A model generated the notes under the pieces. The model did not search any database and was not told the DNA's origin. It saw only the letters and a program-made list of their open reading frames with translations. Made by a program: the position numbers and the translations under genes. 64,000 nucleotides of DNA from Paenibacillus selenitireducens (GTDB lineage: Bacteria > Bacillota > Bacilli > Paenibacillales > Paenibacillaceae). Where the stretch lies: assembly GCF_002021565.1 (NCBI RefSeq), contig NZ_MSZX01000005.1:434027-498026 (forward strand), in the 5' to 3' direction. Within the stretch, counting starts at the first letter, position 1, and the number at the start of each line of letters is the position of its first letter. Of the stretch, positions 40,093 through 49,448 are shown piece after piece.

Positions 40093-41706
40093 TTACCGTG
40101 TCATTTTTATCCGATATTGCTTAGGCGTATCACCCGTATATTCTTTAAATAATTTACACAAATAACCTTCATTGACGATGCCCACTTCCTCGCACAATTC
40201 CAATAAAGAGTAATCCTGAACATGTAACAGCTCGAGAGCCAATTGAATTTTTTTACGGTTAATGTAGCTGATCACGCCTTCGTTCATTGTTTTTTTGAAT
40301 AAGCTGCTAAAATACGATGGTGCTAAATTCACTTCCTCGGCAATCGCCTCGAGCGTTAATCGCTGTTTGAGGTTTTTCTCTATAAACTGCATGGCAAGCA
40401 TGATTTCTGCACGATGTACAAGTTGGCCAGCGTGTACATATTCGAATGTGAAGTCAACAATATAGGCAAGCTGCTCCCGAAAAGCCATAAATTCGATCGG
40501 AAACTCTGCTACTTCCGTCGTCAACTTGTTCCCCGATTTAAACTTCAGCGTAATGTCTCTGTACAAGTCTCGAAGCATGGGTGCCATGATGGACTTTTGG
40601 ATTTTATGGTTCGTAACAAATTGGTTCAAATCAGCAAATTCTTTCTCTATCTCTTCTTTGGAAACATTCCTTTTCACCCAAGCAAGAAAATCAGCCAGTT
40701 TCTGCTGAAAGTCCTCTTTTCTGTCATTATGGTATTGGAACCGATGCACGGGTGTTTTGACTACTTTCTCGGTATGATAATAGAAATCCTCACTCACATT
40801 TTTAGCTTCCGTGTACGCTTGTTTAATAGATTCCCAGCCTCGGTGTGGACCTCCAAAAGCGACGGATACCCTTTGATTCAAATATTGATGCAAATGAGAG
40901 ATGATCTGCCCCCCCAATGACTGGCATGCATATTCCGTTTCCATATCACTGCGATTATTTTCCCAGGAAAGAAAGCCAATAAAACGATTATCGGATAGCT
41001 CCGCAGCTACACCTATGCCACCATTCATTACCGTTTCTTCGATGATATTCGTTATCGCATATTTCAAGATGTTTTGATCAGCCGCTGCGTACTCGTTACG
41101 GAAACTTTCATACAGATTCATTTCAACAATAAAGCAGCAATAGTTGGCTTGAAAGAAATGGAACTGCATGCGATTGGCAAAATCCGATGCCCGATGAGAA
41201 GGAATTTCGCCTCTGATCAGCTCGTTAAAAAATTGCTTGCGGACTCTATATTTATTTTCAAGCACGGATACGTTTAACGATTGAAATTCCGCTTCTTTTT
41301 TCTTAACCTCATTTAAAATCCCGGCTGCCTTATCTAAAGCTCGATTCAAATCCGCTTCCCTGAGCGGAACCTTAACAATGTACTCCAAAACGTTGGCTTG
41401 AATAGCTCTCTGCGCGTATTCAAAGGATGAATAGGCAGTCAATAGAATGTATTGGGTATGGGGAAGCTCTGGCTTTAGCTGCTCAATCATGGAAATTCCA
41501 TCCATCCGCGGCATAACGATATCAGATATCACGATATCCGGCTTAAGCTTTACGATCTCCTCGATCCCATTCAGCCCGTTATTCGCTTTTCCCACTAAAA
41601 GAAATCGCCTATCCCTAAGGGAGAGCTCGTTAAAAAACAATTCCAATCTCTGAATGATTAGATCTTCATCATCCACAATGAAGCAGGTGTAGTTTCTCAC
41701 CATCAT
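40093..41706 (-). CDS. YesN-type response regulator with AraC DNA-binding domain
   Basis: 537 residues. The receiver domain has DD (12-13), phospho-acceptor D62 in VISDIVMPRMDG, and LREAD near the switch region. A long middle domain (about 130-430) is typical of Paenibacillus YesN-like proteins. The AraC/XylS double helix-turn-helix is at the end (LTLEAIAEEVNLAPSYFSSL and VGIVNEGYLCKLFKEYTGDT). The start codon overlaps the kinase stop. It probably activates both the permease operon (47021) and the secreted protein gene (36268), each preceded by the shared site described above. Confidence 0.9.
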   Translation of the reverse strand: MMVRNYTCFIVDDEDLIIQRLELFFNELSLRDRRFLLVGKANNGLNGIEEIVKLKPDIVISDIVMPRMDGISMIEQLKPELPHTQYILLTAYSSFEYAQRAIQANVLEYIVKVPLREADLNRALDKAAGILNEVKKKEAEFQSLNVSVLENKYRVRKQFFNELIRGEIPSHRASDFANRMQFHFFQANYCCFIVEMNLYESFRNEYAAADQNILKYAITNIIEETVMNGGIGVAAELSDNRFIGFLSWENNRSDMETEYACQSLGGQIISHLHQYLNQRVSVAFGGPHRGWESIKQAYTEAKNVSEDFYYHTEKVVKTPVHRFQYHNDRKEDFQQKLADFLAWVKRNVSKEEIEKEFADLNQFVTNHKIQKSIMAPMLRDLYRDITLKFKSGNKLTTEVAEFPIEFMAFREQLAYIVDFTFEYVHAGQLVHRAEIMLAMQFIEKNLKQRLTLEAIAEEVNLAPSYFSSLFKKTMNEGVISYINRKKIQLALELLHVQDYSLLELCEEVGIVNEGYLCKLFKEYTGDTPKQYRIKMTR

Positions 41707-43442
41707 GCATCTCCTTTATACAAGCCTGCTGGGAATAAAGCGCGAACTCGGGTTATTTCCTTAGGTATGCTTATGATTTGAAGCCCGAACTGTTCTCCGT
41801 AATGAAGTCTAATTCGACCATGAATATTTTTTAACCCGATTCTTTTCCTTTTCGCTTCCACATCACTCGGTTCTGATTCTAAAATATGCTTTATTTTATT
41901 CGCTGGAATTCCCTCGCCTTGATCAACGACTTCTATGATGACGATGCCGCCCTCTCTATACGCATGAATCGTAATAGGGCCTTCGATCCCCCCTCCGTTA
42001 TAACCATGGAAGATACTATTCTCCACAAGGGGCTGCAGCAACATTCGAAAAACCGGAAAATCTAGTAACCCTGCTTCGATATGTTCAATCAATTGGAAGT
42101 TTCGGTTATAGCGGATGTTCTGGATCTCGATATAGTCCGATACATTTCGCAATTCCTGATGTAGTGTAACCTTCTCCGAAGCGTCTTCAATCCCGTATTC
42201 CAATAATGAAATGAGAGACCCGATCACCACATCTACTTTCTCTATTTGTCCGAGGCGTATAACATTGCTGATCGAACCAAGCGTGTTATATAGAAAATGA
42301 GGATTTATTTGAGACTGCAGCACTTGGATTTCCAGCTTCCGCTCAAGTTCATTATGAAGCTCCACTCGCCGAATCAGTTCCACAATTTGCTGCAGCATAC
42401 GATCGAAGGCTCGGGAAAGATCACCAAACTCATCGTTTCGGTTAATCGTTATAGTCGTTGTGAGGATGCCTTGCTCCACCCGCTTCATTTTTGTTTTGAG
42501 CGCATAGAGTGGGGTCCTTATATATTTGGCAATAAAAAAAGAAATGAACAAGCTTAAGAGAAGACCTGCAGCTAGAAGCTCGAAATAATAGGTTTCCAAT
42601 CGGGACAAAGCAGCTTTCAAGCGTGATTCATCGTTGATCGAGATGATGGTCCAGTTGAATTTCTCCATCGGTTTTTTCAGAAGGGTGACCGGAATGCCAT
42701 CCTTGGTATGCAGTTGAAAGCTTGTTTCTGTCGTATCCAGAATTTGTTCCGCTGACGTTTCCCCGATTGAAAACGTATGATCTTGATTATTCAGTGGTCC
42801 TTTATTTTCAGAAAATCCGGCAATGATTTTACCCGATGCGGTGATCAGAGCCAGATTCATTTGTTCTTGTTTATTAATCTTGAACAAGGTTTCTTCCATG
42901 GCATTTAGATCCAAATCTACCGCAATGGCCATAGGAAATGGAGCGCCGTTCAGATATCGAACCATCGTAACGGTCCAGCCGGAATACTTAGATTTGTAAG
43001 GATTACTGACAAAGGTAGTCCGTCTATTCTTGTCAGCCGCTTCAAACAAAGGTTCTCTTTCCGATAAAGGTTCATCGAATATTCGAGTTGGTGTACTTCC
43101 ACCTAAAATGGATAAATCGTTTTTGATCAAATAAATATTACTGACATAATTACTGTTGAGTTCATAGAGCTCTCTTAATTGCTTTTTAATCACTTCCGGA
43201 TTGTCGATGTTGGCTTTTAACGATGTCTCGACCGAAAACAGGATCGTCTGGAAGGAGGAAAAATTAACCGTGAAATACTGATCAACCTTGTCAAGTATTT
43301 GGTTGGTGTAAAAAATATCATTGGCTCTTATTTCCTTTTGGACATAGCGATAAGACAATTGGCTGATCAAGACGATGCAGCTTAACACAAACGCAAACAC
43401 GATAAAAAATAATTTTAAAGGCAAGCTGATTCTTCTTCGCAT
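41703..43442 (-). CDS. YesM-type sensor histidine kinase
   Basis: 579 residues: membrane helix 1 (10-30), an extracellular double-Cache-like sensor region (35-275), helix 2 (about 280-302), a HAMP domain (TPLYALKTKMKRVEQGIL, to about 355), the His_kinase box SQINPHFLYNTLGSISN (phospho-His near 385) and an ATPase domain (PLVENSIFHGY, VDQGEGI, GLKNIHGRIRLHYG). It probably senses a sugar directly or through the binding protein encoded upstream. It is coupled to the regulator gene by an ATGA overlap and separated from the binding-protein gene by a terminator. Confidence 0.92.
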   Translation of the reverse strand: MRRRISLPLKLFFIVFAFVLSCIVLISQLSYRYVQKEIRANDIFYTNQILDKVDQYFTVNFSSFQTILFSVETSLKANIDNPEVIKKQLRELYELNSNYVSNIYLIKNDLSILGGSTPTRIFDEPLSEREPLFEAADKNRRTTFVSNPYKSKYSGWTVTMVRYLNGAPFPMAIAVDLDLNAMEETLFKINKQEQMNLALITASGKIIAGFSENKGPLNNQDHTFSIGETSAEQILDTTETSFQLHTKDGIPVTLLKKPMEKFNWTIISINDESRLKAALSRLETYYFELLAAGLLLSLFISFFIAKYIRTPLYALKTKMKRVEQGILTTTITINRNDEFGDLSRAFDRMLQQIVELIRRVELHNELERKLEIQVLQSQINPHFLYNTLGSISNVIRLGQIEKVDVVIGSLISLLEYGIEDASEKVTLHQELRNVSDYIEIQNIRYNRNFQLIEHIEAGLLDFPVFRMLLQPLVENSIFHGYNGGGIEGPITIHAYREGGIVIIEVVDQGEGIPANKIKHILESEPSDVEAKRKRIGLKNIHGRIRLHYGEQFGLQIISIPKEITRVRALFPAGLYKGDA

Positions 43443-43493
43443 CCATCATCTTCCTTTTAATTCCGTATTAAACTAAGAATAGCATATGACAAT

Positions 43494-43526
43494 AAAGAGA
43501 GGGGCTATGAATAGCCACTCTCTTCT
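43494..43526 (-). terminator. Terminator of the Lpl-type transporter operon
   Basis: Stem AAGAGAGTGGCTAT with ATAGCCCCTCTCTTT on the minus strand around a 2-base loop, just after the binding-protein gene stop. The T-run is short (TTTATT), so readthrough into the kinase-regulator pair is possible. Confidence 0.65.
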
Positions 43527-43532
43527 TTTATT

Positions 43533-45119
43533 TTACTTGATGATACCGGCTTCTTTAAATTGCTTGATGGCTGTTTCCTTATATTTCTGCATGTCAAACT
43601 TGGTATCCAACGTTTGGAGGAAATTGTCCCAGTTGGAAAGAGGTTCTTTGCCCGTCATAAATTTGACTAAGCTTTCATTAATGAAACGTGTGCGGTCAGC
43701 TGCCAAGGTATCGCTGGGGTCTGCGGTCAATAAATTTCCGGGCAACGTTGGCCCCACATATTGCTGATTATTCGTGAAAGCTTCTGTTGTCTTAGGATTC
43801 TGGAAGCTGAAGTACTCCGCATCATCACCACGGCGCGGCATTCTATAATGATCGACCCATAGGTACTTTTCTTTCATTTCCTTCGATAATTCGGAGGTTT
43901 TATTTTTGATCTTGCCGTCTACCACATCCCAATGAATCCCTTTAATTCCGTATGCAAAATTCGGATAGGCTTCTTTGTCCGTAAAGAGATAATTCAGCAT
44001 GGACAAGATCCGAATGATTTTGTCCTTATCCGCTTTCGCGGATATGGCCCATGAATTGCCTTGGAACGATTTTCTCTCTACAATTTGATCACCGTAAGGA
44101 CCTTTCATTGGAGGAATGACGATCCATTCCGGCACCTCTCCACTGATTTCTTTCATTTTCTGCTGATAATCCGGTTCCAGCCTACGGGCATCTCTTATCA
44201 TGAAGCCAACTTTACCCTTAAATAACTTTTGGTCCAACAAATCAGGCGTATTCATCGTCACCCAGTCGGGGTCTACCACATTGGCTTCCATCATTTTATG
44301 AATGTAAGCAAGTGCCTCTTTCATTTTGGGATCGATAAATAGGAAGATCGGTTGATTATCTTTCACTTCAATGGCCGAGGGAGGATTGACGCCAAACATC
44401 CACATCAAGCTATCGAATCCATAGGTTTGCAGATTGCCTTCTTTATTCATACCGCCGATGAATCCGTACGTATCGTTCTTGCCATTACCGTCTGGGTCTT
44501 TCTCTGTAAAGGCTTTCATAACTTCAAAGAGTTCATCAGGTGTCGTTGGCACTTCCATATTCAGCTTTTTCAGCCAATCATTGCGGATGAAGAAGCTTCG
44601 ACTCATACCGTTTACATTATCATAACCTGGAACTCCAATCGTTTTTCCTTGATAGGACATCGCCTCCCAGGAGTCACTACTAAAACGCTTCTGCAATTCA
44701 GGAAATTGATCCAGATATGGTGTCAAATCCGCAAGGACGCCTTGGTCATAATATTGCGCGAGATCAGCCCGACTCTTCAAGAAGATCAAATCTGGAATAT
44801 CCCCGCCTGCAATGAGCGTATTCAGTTTGGTTGTTGCTTGCCCAGCTTGAGGAATCATCATATCCAAGTCGATGTCCAATGCTTTTTCCAACATTTGGCG
44901 TTGAATATCTTCTTCACGTGGAGGTATCGGAGCGGCAGCATTGAAAGTACCTTGGTTAAACATCGTGATTTTCATTTTGTTCGTAGACTTACTAGCCTCG
45001 GATTGAGGACTGTTCGAAGCTGTCGGTTTAACTTCTTCTTGGTCCCCACATCCTGACAATAGCGTTCCCAGCCCAACGATAGTAGCCAGAACAAGTAATG
45101 AAATCTTATTACGTTGCAT
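43533..45119 (-). CDS. Extracellular solute-binding lipoprotein (LplA-like)
   Basis: 528 residues with lipobox LLSGC (Cys about 24) and a Ser/Asn linker, followed by the large binding-protein fold of the LplA group (PPREEDIQRQMLEKALDIDL, GDIPDLIFLKSRADLAQYYD, EKDPDGNGKNDTYGFIGGMN). The DPDGNGKNDTYG segment is a calcium-site-like loop common in this group. It would bind an oligosaccharide released by the secreted enzyme. The start is ATG 45119 (AAAGGAGAGG upstream). It is the third gene of the transporter operon. Confidence 0.9.
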   Translation of the reverse strand: MQRNKISLLVLATIVGLGTLLSGCGDQEEVKPTASNSPQSEASKSTNKMKITMFNQGTFNAAAPIPPREEDIQRQMLEKALDIDLDMMIPQAGQATTKLNTLIAGGDIPDLIFLKSRADLAQYYDQGVLADLTPYLDQFPELQKRFSSDSWEAMSYQGKTIGVPGYDNVNGMSRSFFIRNDWLKKLNMEVPTTPDELFEVMKAFTEKDPDGNGKNDTYGFIGGMNKEGNLQTYGFDSLMWMFGVNPPSAIEVKDNQPIFLFIDPKMKEALAYIHKMMEANVVDPDWVTMNTPDLLDQKLFKGKVGFMIRDARRLEPDYQQKMKEISGEVPEWIVIPPMKGPYGDQIVERKSFQGNSWAISAKADKDKIIRILSMLNYLFTDKEAYPNFAYGIKGIHWDVVDGKIKNKTSELSKEMKEKYLWVDHYRMPRRGDDAEYFSFQNPKTTEAFTNNQQYVGPTLPGNLLTADPSDTLAADRTRFINESLVKFMTGKEPLSNWDNFLQTLDTKFDMQKYKETAIKQFKEAGIIK

Positions 45120-45190
45120 ATTGACCTCTCCTTTAGCTTGTATATATATTATCACGGTGTCCCCGTAACAACCTAGATAAGAATTGCCTT

Positions 45191-46060
45191 TTAACCTTTA
45201 ATCGAGCCCAAGAGCACACCCTTCGTAAAATGCTTCTGCATGAAGGGATAAACGATCAAAATCGGAACCGTCGTCACAACGACAGCGGCCATTTGCACAG
45301 CGAACTTGCTAACCGCCCCGGAATTGGCAATCGAATCCGCGCTTTGTGTTGCGACGTTAAGCAGAATGTTGCGCAAGACAACTTGAAGCGGCATTAAGCT
45401 CGAATCATTTAAGTAAACAATCGCATCGAAATAACTGTTCCAATGGCCCACGGCATAAAATAAGGAAATGGTGGCAAGAACGGGCAAGGAAAGGGGTAAA
45501 ATGATCCTCCATAGCGACTGAAGTTCACTTGCGCCGTCTACCCTAGACGATTCCTCGATTTCAGCAGGCAATTGCTCGAAAAAGCCTTTAATGATCACCA
45601 GATTAAATGCACTAATCAGATGCGGAATAATCAATACCCAAGGACTATTTAGAAGTCCCATCGAGCGGACTAACAAATAAGTCGGAATTAACCCCCCACT
45701 GAACATCATGGTAAACACAATGAATATTAGAAACGGACTGCGTCCCGGCAAATATTTTTTGGATAACGGGTATGCCGCGATTACTGTAAAAAGCACATTT
45801 AACGCAGTGCCAACAATCGTTCGAAACAACGTAATTTTATACGCCTGCCCTATACCATGAGAAATGAATACTTCTTTATAGGCTACAAAGGTGAAGGATT
45901 CTGGTATAATTACAATCCCTCTTCTTAACACTTCTGATTCTGGTGTTACCGAAACAGCGACCACATATAAAAAGGGAAGCAAGCAAAGCAGTGATAGTAG
46001 AATAAGAATAGTATAAACGGCTGCTTGCCATACCTTTTCCCCGATCGTCAGCTTAATCAT
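45191..46060 (-). CDS. Carbohydrate ABC transporter permease (LplC-like)
   Basis: 289 residues, six helices; the EAA loop is ESSRVDGASELQSLWRIILP (near 185-205). It ends FMQKHFTKGVLLGSIKG, the C-terminal signature of LplC-type permeases. The start is ATG 46060, which has AGGTGG 8 bases upstream; an ATG at 46090 lies inside the preceding gene without a ribosome site. It pairs with the LplB-like permease. Confidence 0.9.
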   Translation of the reverse strand: MIKLTIGEKVWQAAVYTILILLSLLCLLPFLYVVAVSVTPESEVLRRGIVIIPESFTFVAYKEVFISHGIGQAYKITLFRTIVGTALNVLFTVIAAYPLSKKYLPGRSPFLIFIVFTMMFSGGLIPTYLLVRSMGLLNSPWVLIIPHLISAFNLVIIKGFFEQLPAEIEESSRVDGASELQSLWRIILPLSLPVLATISLFYAVGHWNSYFDAIVYLNDSSLMPLQVVLRNILLNVATQSADSIANSGAVSKFAVQMAAVVVTTVPILIVYPFMQKHFTKGVLLGSIKG

Positions 46061-46073
46061 ATCCCATACCACC

Positions 46074-47021
46074 TCACCAAATTTGCCCATCGAATTTTTT
46101 GGCGAGCTTATTCGCAGCCAACACTAAAATAAATCCGATAACAGCTTTAAACAACCCCACAGCAGTAGCCAAGCCAATCTTAAGACGCTCCAGCCCTTCA
46201 CGGTATACCCATGTGTCGATAATATCGATCTTCTCTTGGTTAAAACTGTTGGCAAACATGAAGATTTGGTCAAAACCAGCGTCCAGGATGTGGCTCAATT
46301 TAAGAATCAGCATCAGAATAATGACTCCTCGAATGCCTGGTAATGTGACATGCCATAGCTGTCTCCATTTAGAAGCGCCATCAATTCGAGCCGCTTCATA
46401 TAAGCTTGGATCAATACCTGCTAATGCGGCGAGGTACAGTATCGCTCCCCATCCAATGTCCTTCCATATTTCAGATGAGATGACCAGCAGTCTTCCCCAA
46501 GCAGGTTCCGTTAGGAAGGAGATGGGTTGAACACCATTTTCCTTCAAAATCATATTAATAAGGCCATCTCCTGGGGCTAATAATGCCACCATCAGTCCAT
46601 AAACAATGACCCATGACAGAAAATGGGGCAAATACGTGATCGTTTGTACGATTTTCTTAAACCATTGGGTATAAACTTCATTGAGAAGCAAAGCTAGTAC
46701 GATGGGAGCGGAGAAACCGAACAATAACTTATACAGCGATATAACAATCGTATTTCTCATGATGTCCCAGAAATAAACGCCGTTAATAAAATCTGTAAAA
46801 TTTTTCAACCCCACCCATGGGCTATCCCATAGTCCCAACGCTAGGTTATAGTTTTTAAAAGCAATGATGATTCCCGCCATAGGAATGTATTTGAATACGG
46901 CAAAGTAAACTAATGCCGGGAACAAAAGAGCATACATGACTTTATACTTTTGTATCGTTCTTATCCATGACTTCCGCTTTTTGGAGCGGGGAATGGCGTC
47001 CGCTGCCAATTTCGCTTGCAT
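46074..47021 (-). CDS. Carbohydrate ABC transporter permease (LplB-like)
   Basis: 315 residues; KYKVMYALLFPALVYFAVFK begins helix 1 and the EAA loop is LYEAARIDGASKWRQLWHVT (about 215-235). It is the first gene of the operon importing an oligosaccharide, followed by the LplC-like permease and the binding protein. ATG 47021 has GAGGTGAGG upstream. No ATPase gene is present, so a shared MsmX-like ATPase is expected. Its promoter region carries the activator-type site shared with the secreted protein gene. Confidence 0.9.
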   Translation of the reverse strand: MQAKLAADAIPRSKKRKSWIRTIQKYKVMYALLFPALVYFAVFKYIPMAGIIIAFKNYNLALGLWDSPWVGLKNFTDFINGVYFWDIMRNTIVISLYKLLFGFSAPIVLALLLNEVYTQWFKKIVQTITYLPHFLSWVIVYGLMVALLAPGDGLINMILKENGVQPISFLTEPAWGRLLVISSEIWKDIGWGAILYLAALAGIDPSLYEAARIDGASKWRQLWHVTLPGIRGVIILMLILKLSHILDAGFDQIFMFANSFNQEKIDIIDTWVYREGLERLKIGLATAVGLFKAVIGFILVLAANKLAKKFDGQIW

Positions 47022-47050
47022 ATCCTCACCTCGTCTCTATTTATATTTGT

Positions 47051-47116
47051 ATAATAGCATCCCCCTATTGGATAAATTTCTGTAATTTCAAGAATTTCTT
47101 ATAAGATATTAAGTAA
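47051..47116 (-). promoter_or_regulatory. Activator-type site and extended -10 of the transporter operon
   Basis: On the minus strand TATAAGAAATTCTTGAAAT and GAAATTT (47074-47116) stand 14 bases before TGCTATTAT (47051-47059). This is almost the same sequence and spacing as before the secreted protein gene (36389-36455). It is likely the binding site of the AraC-type regulator at 40093-41706. Confidence 0.6.
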
Positions 47117-47151
47117 GTACAACCTTGGATAATTCCAATACAATAGGCATG

Positions 47152-47203
47152 AAAAAAACGGACAGAGTGATCGTCACCGTTTCTAGGCGATATCACTTGT
47201 CCG
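47152..47203 (-). terminator. Terminator after the small membrane protein gene
   Basis: On the minus strand CGGACAAGTGAT pairs with ATCACTCTGTCCG (two-base bulge) and is followed by TTTTTTT. It closes the thioredoxin-MFS cluster about 130 bases after its last gene; the bases between hold nothing recognised. Confidence 0.65.
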
Positions 47204-47335
47204 ACAATTATTTTCATATTCAACTATCGTTTCCCGCTTATTCAATAGTAAAAGAAATCCGAACACCGTCGAATACATAACCACATATCAAGTGGCGTAA
47301 GAGGACAAGGGCTACCCGCCTTTCCTATTCGATTA

Positions 47336-47545
47336 TTATGCCGCTCTTTTTTTGTTAACTAAAGTTCTTATTATCAATATTATAAATAGTGTGAGATAAG
47401 CATACCCCGTTTTTACATATAGTGAAGTAATTTCATACGAAGTCGTAGGTTTATCAAAAAATATAAAGTAACCCAAATATAAAACATACACAATTGCACA
47501 TACCGTAATGATATCAACGATACGTTTTATGATTTTTATTGGCAT
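47336..47545 (-). CDS. Small two-helix membrane protein
   Basis: 69 residues with two membrane helices (about 10-29 and 43-62) and a basic end (NKKRAA). ATG 47545 has GGAGGTGAG upstream, so translation is likely. No family recognised. It follows the MFS gene by 49 bases. Confidence 0.6.
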   Translation of the reverse strand: MPIKIIKRIVDIITVCAIVYVLYLGYFIFFDKPTTSYEITSLYVKTGYAYLTLFIILIIRTLVNKKRAA

Positions 47546-47594
47546 ACACTCACCTCCGCCAAATAATTGAACCTTTTTCCTAGGGTAATAAGTA

Positions 47595-48818
47595 TTATTG
47601 TGGTGTTATAGATTTCTTTGTAGCTTTACTAAGTTCATCAACCACTGGTGATACACGATTAACAAAAAATGTAGCCAGGAATCCCAGCAGTAAGCAGCAT
47701 GCCAAGATTGAGAAAGTGAGGATATAATTACTCGTTCGGAGCAGCTGAATGACTAGGATTGGTCCAATGGTAGCACCTAAATTCACTACAACCGTATAAA
47801 TAGAAATCGCCGCACCTCTTGAGGCTCCCCCTAGTTCACCTACCAGTGAAACCAATGAAGGGATGGCGATTGCTATGCCGGATACAAATACGACGCTCAT
47901 GACAATAATAAACACCATATTTGCACCAAATCCTAAGAGGATCAATCCGATAGCAGATAGGATTATGGCGCTTCTAAGTATCGGAATCACACTATATCGC
48001 TTAATCAGACCGCTAGAAAAAAGAGACATTAGCATCCCTAAGATCCCTACGGAACGCACATATAAAATCTGTTGATTCGTGAACCCGAAAAGAGAACTGC
48101 TTAAAAATTGCCCCAATGCAGTGTACATGCCCACAAAGGAAAGCAGCATGACTAATGCGATTACATAAGCAAACCATAGTGATCTTTGTGCAAGTGTCTT
48201 TCTCATTTGATTAAATGCATTCGCAATACTAGTGCCGTTCGGCGGGAGGTTTGGTATAAAGAATAACATCAGTAGTGTTAATAAAAAATAAATCGCCGCC
48301 AAAATGATGAACACATACTGCCAACCTAGATGAGAACTGACGTAGCTACTGTACACTTGCCCAATAATTCCAGCCATCAGAAAACTTGAACTCATGCAGC
48401 TAACTGCAAATACTCTTTTATTTTGCGGGAACAATTCCATCACATAGGGAAGCACTACGGGAGAGAATGTAGCTGCAGTCAAGCCTTGTATTCCTCTGAA
48501 AAGAATAACTGTGTACAAACTACTTTGAAACCCTAGAAAGATAGTAACAATCGTTAACGCAGCTAATCCCCAAAGCATGATTTTTTTTCGGCCAAAACGA
48601 TCTGATAAGGGTCCAAACAATAAGCATCCAAAAGCAAAACAAAACGTAAACATGCTGCTTATCCATACAGTTTCCCCTTCTGAAACCGAAAATTCCTTTG
48701 AAAGTACGGGGATTAAAGGGATTGTAACATAGAAGCTTGACATAATTACCAATCCCGCAAAAAACAATATCAATATAATGAAAGCATTAGGTTGTGCTGT
48801 TTTATCTAACTTCTTCAT
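47595..48818 (-). CDS. MFS family transporter (AraJ/YtbD-like)
   Basis: 407 residues with 12 helices. Motif A reads GPLSDRFGRKKIMLWG (about 68-83) after helix 2 and RGIQGLTAATFSPVVLPYV marks helix 4. It belongs to the DHA1-type drug and metabolite exporters. In this cluster with thioredoxin, a thioredoxin-reductase-like protein and an Rrf2 regulator, export of a thiol-reactive compound is plausible. It ends 49 bases before a small membrane protein gene. Confidence 0.85.
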   Translation of the reverse strand: MKKLDKTAQPNAFIILILFFAGLVIMSSFYVTIPLIPVLSKEFSVSEGETVWISSMFTFCFAFGCLLFGPLSDRFGRKKIMLWGLAALTIVTIFLGFQSSLYTVILFRGIQGLTAATFSPVVLPYVMELFPQNKRVFAVSCMSSSFLMAGIIGQVYSSYVSSHLGWQYVFIILAAIYFLLTLLMLFFIPNLPPNGTSIANAFNQMRKTLAQRSLWFAYVIALVMLLSFVGMYTALGQFLSSSLFGFTNQQILYVRSVGILGMLMSLFSSGLIKRYSVIPILRSAIILSAIGLILLGFGANMVFIIVMSVVFVSGIAIAIPSLVSLVGELGGASRGAAISIYTVVVNLGATIGPILVIQLLRTSNYILTFSILACCLLLGFLATFFVNRVSPVVDELSKATKKSITPQ

Positions 48819-48853
48819 TTTTTATCTCCTCTTAAAATTTAACTACTCAACTT

Positions 48854-48888
48854 AACGAAAGCCGCCGATTGTGCCGGCGGCTTTCGTT
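48854..48888 (-). terminator. Hairpin between thioredoxin and MFS genes
   Basis: Perfect 14-bp stem (48854-48867 with 48875-48888, AACGAAAGCCGCCG) around a 7-base loop. It lies 16 bases after the thioredoxin stop. The T-run is poor on the minus strand, so it may only lower readthrough or protect the mRNA end. Confidence 0.6.
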
Positions 48889-48904
48889 GGGAGTTTTAAG
48901 TTGT

Positions 48905-49225
48905 TTAATTATTTTTATCTGATATCAACCGCTTTAATTTATCAATGTGAACAGCCCCAATCATTTTTTCGATCGGTTCACCATTTTTAAAAAGAATCGT
49001 AGTTGGAAGGCTCATAATTCCATAATGAGCGGCAGTATTTGGATGTTCGTCTACATTGACTTTTAGCACCCTCACTACTTTGCTATACTCCTGATCGAAC
49101 CTCTCGAGTATAGGTGCAAAAGAGCGGCAAGGACCGCACCAAGGCGCCCAAAAATTAACTAATGTAAAGCCTTCATTTTTCAAATCACTTTTAAAGGTTG
49201 TATCCGTAGAGTGACAAATCGTCAT
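48905..49225 (-). CDS. Thioredoxin
   Basis: 106 residues with the active site WAPWCGPC (C30, C33) and cis-Pro motif MSLPTTILFKNG. It reduces protein disulfides in the cytosol, probably receiving electrons from the reductase-like protein encoded upstream. The start is ATG 49225, with TGGAGGAAG upstream; a codon at 49246 is in frame but lies before the ribosome site. The length is normal for thioredoxin. Confidence 0.92.
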   Translation of the reverse strand: MTICHSTDTTFKSDLKNEGFTLVNFWAPWCGPCRSFAPILERFDQEYSKVVRVLKVNVDEHPNTAAHYGIMSLPTTILFKNGEPIEKMIGAVHIDKLKRLISDKNN

Positions 49226-49448
49226 GTGTATCTTCCTCCATTTCATAATTTTTCACACATTTAAATAACAGCTTACTGTTCTGGATCCGAATACGGAGAG
49301 CCGCATCATTTTCAAACTTTCTACTACCAATGATGAATCGAACGGGATATCATCACCTCCTTAAAAACACGTTTGAAATCGAAAGGCTTTGGTACGTACA
49401 TCCCCAATCCAACATTATGGAGATATTAAAGATATTTTATATCCGTAA

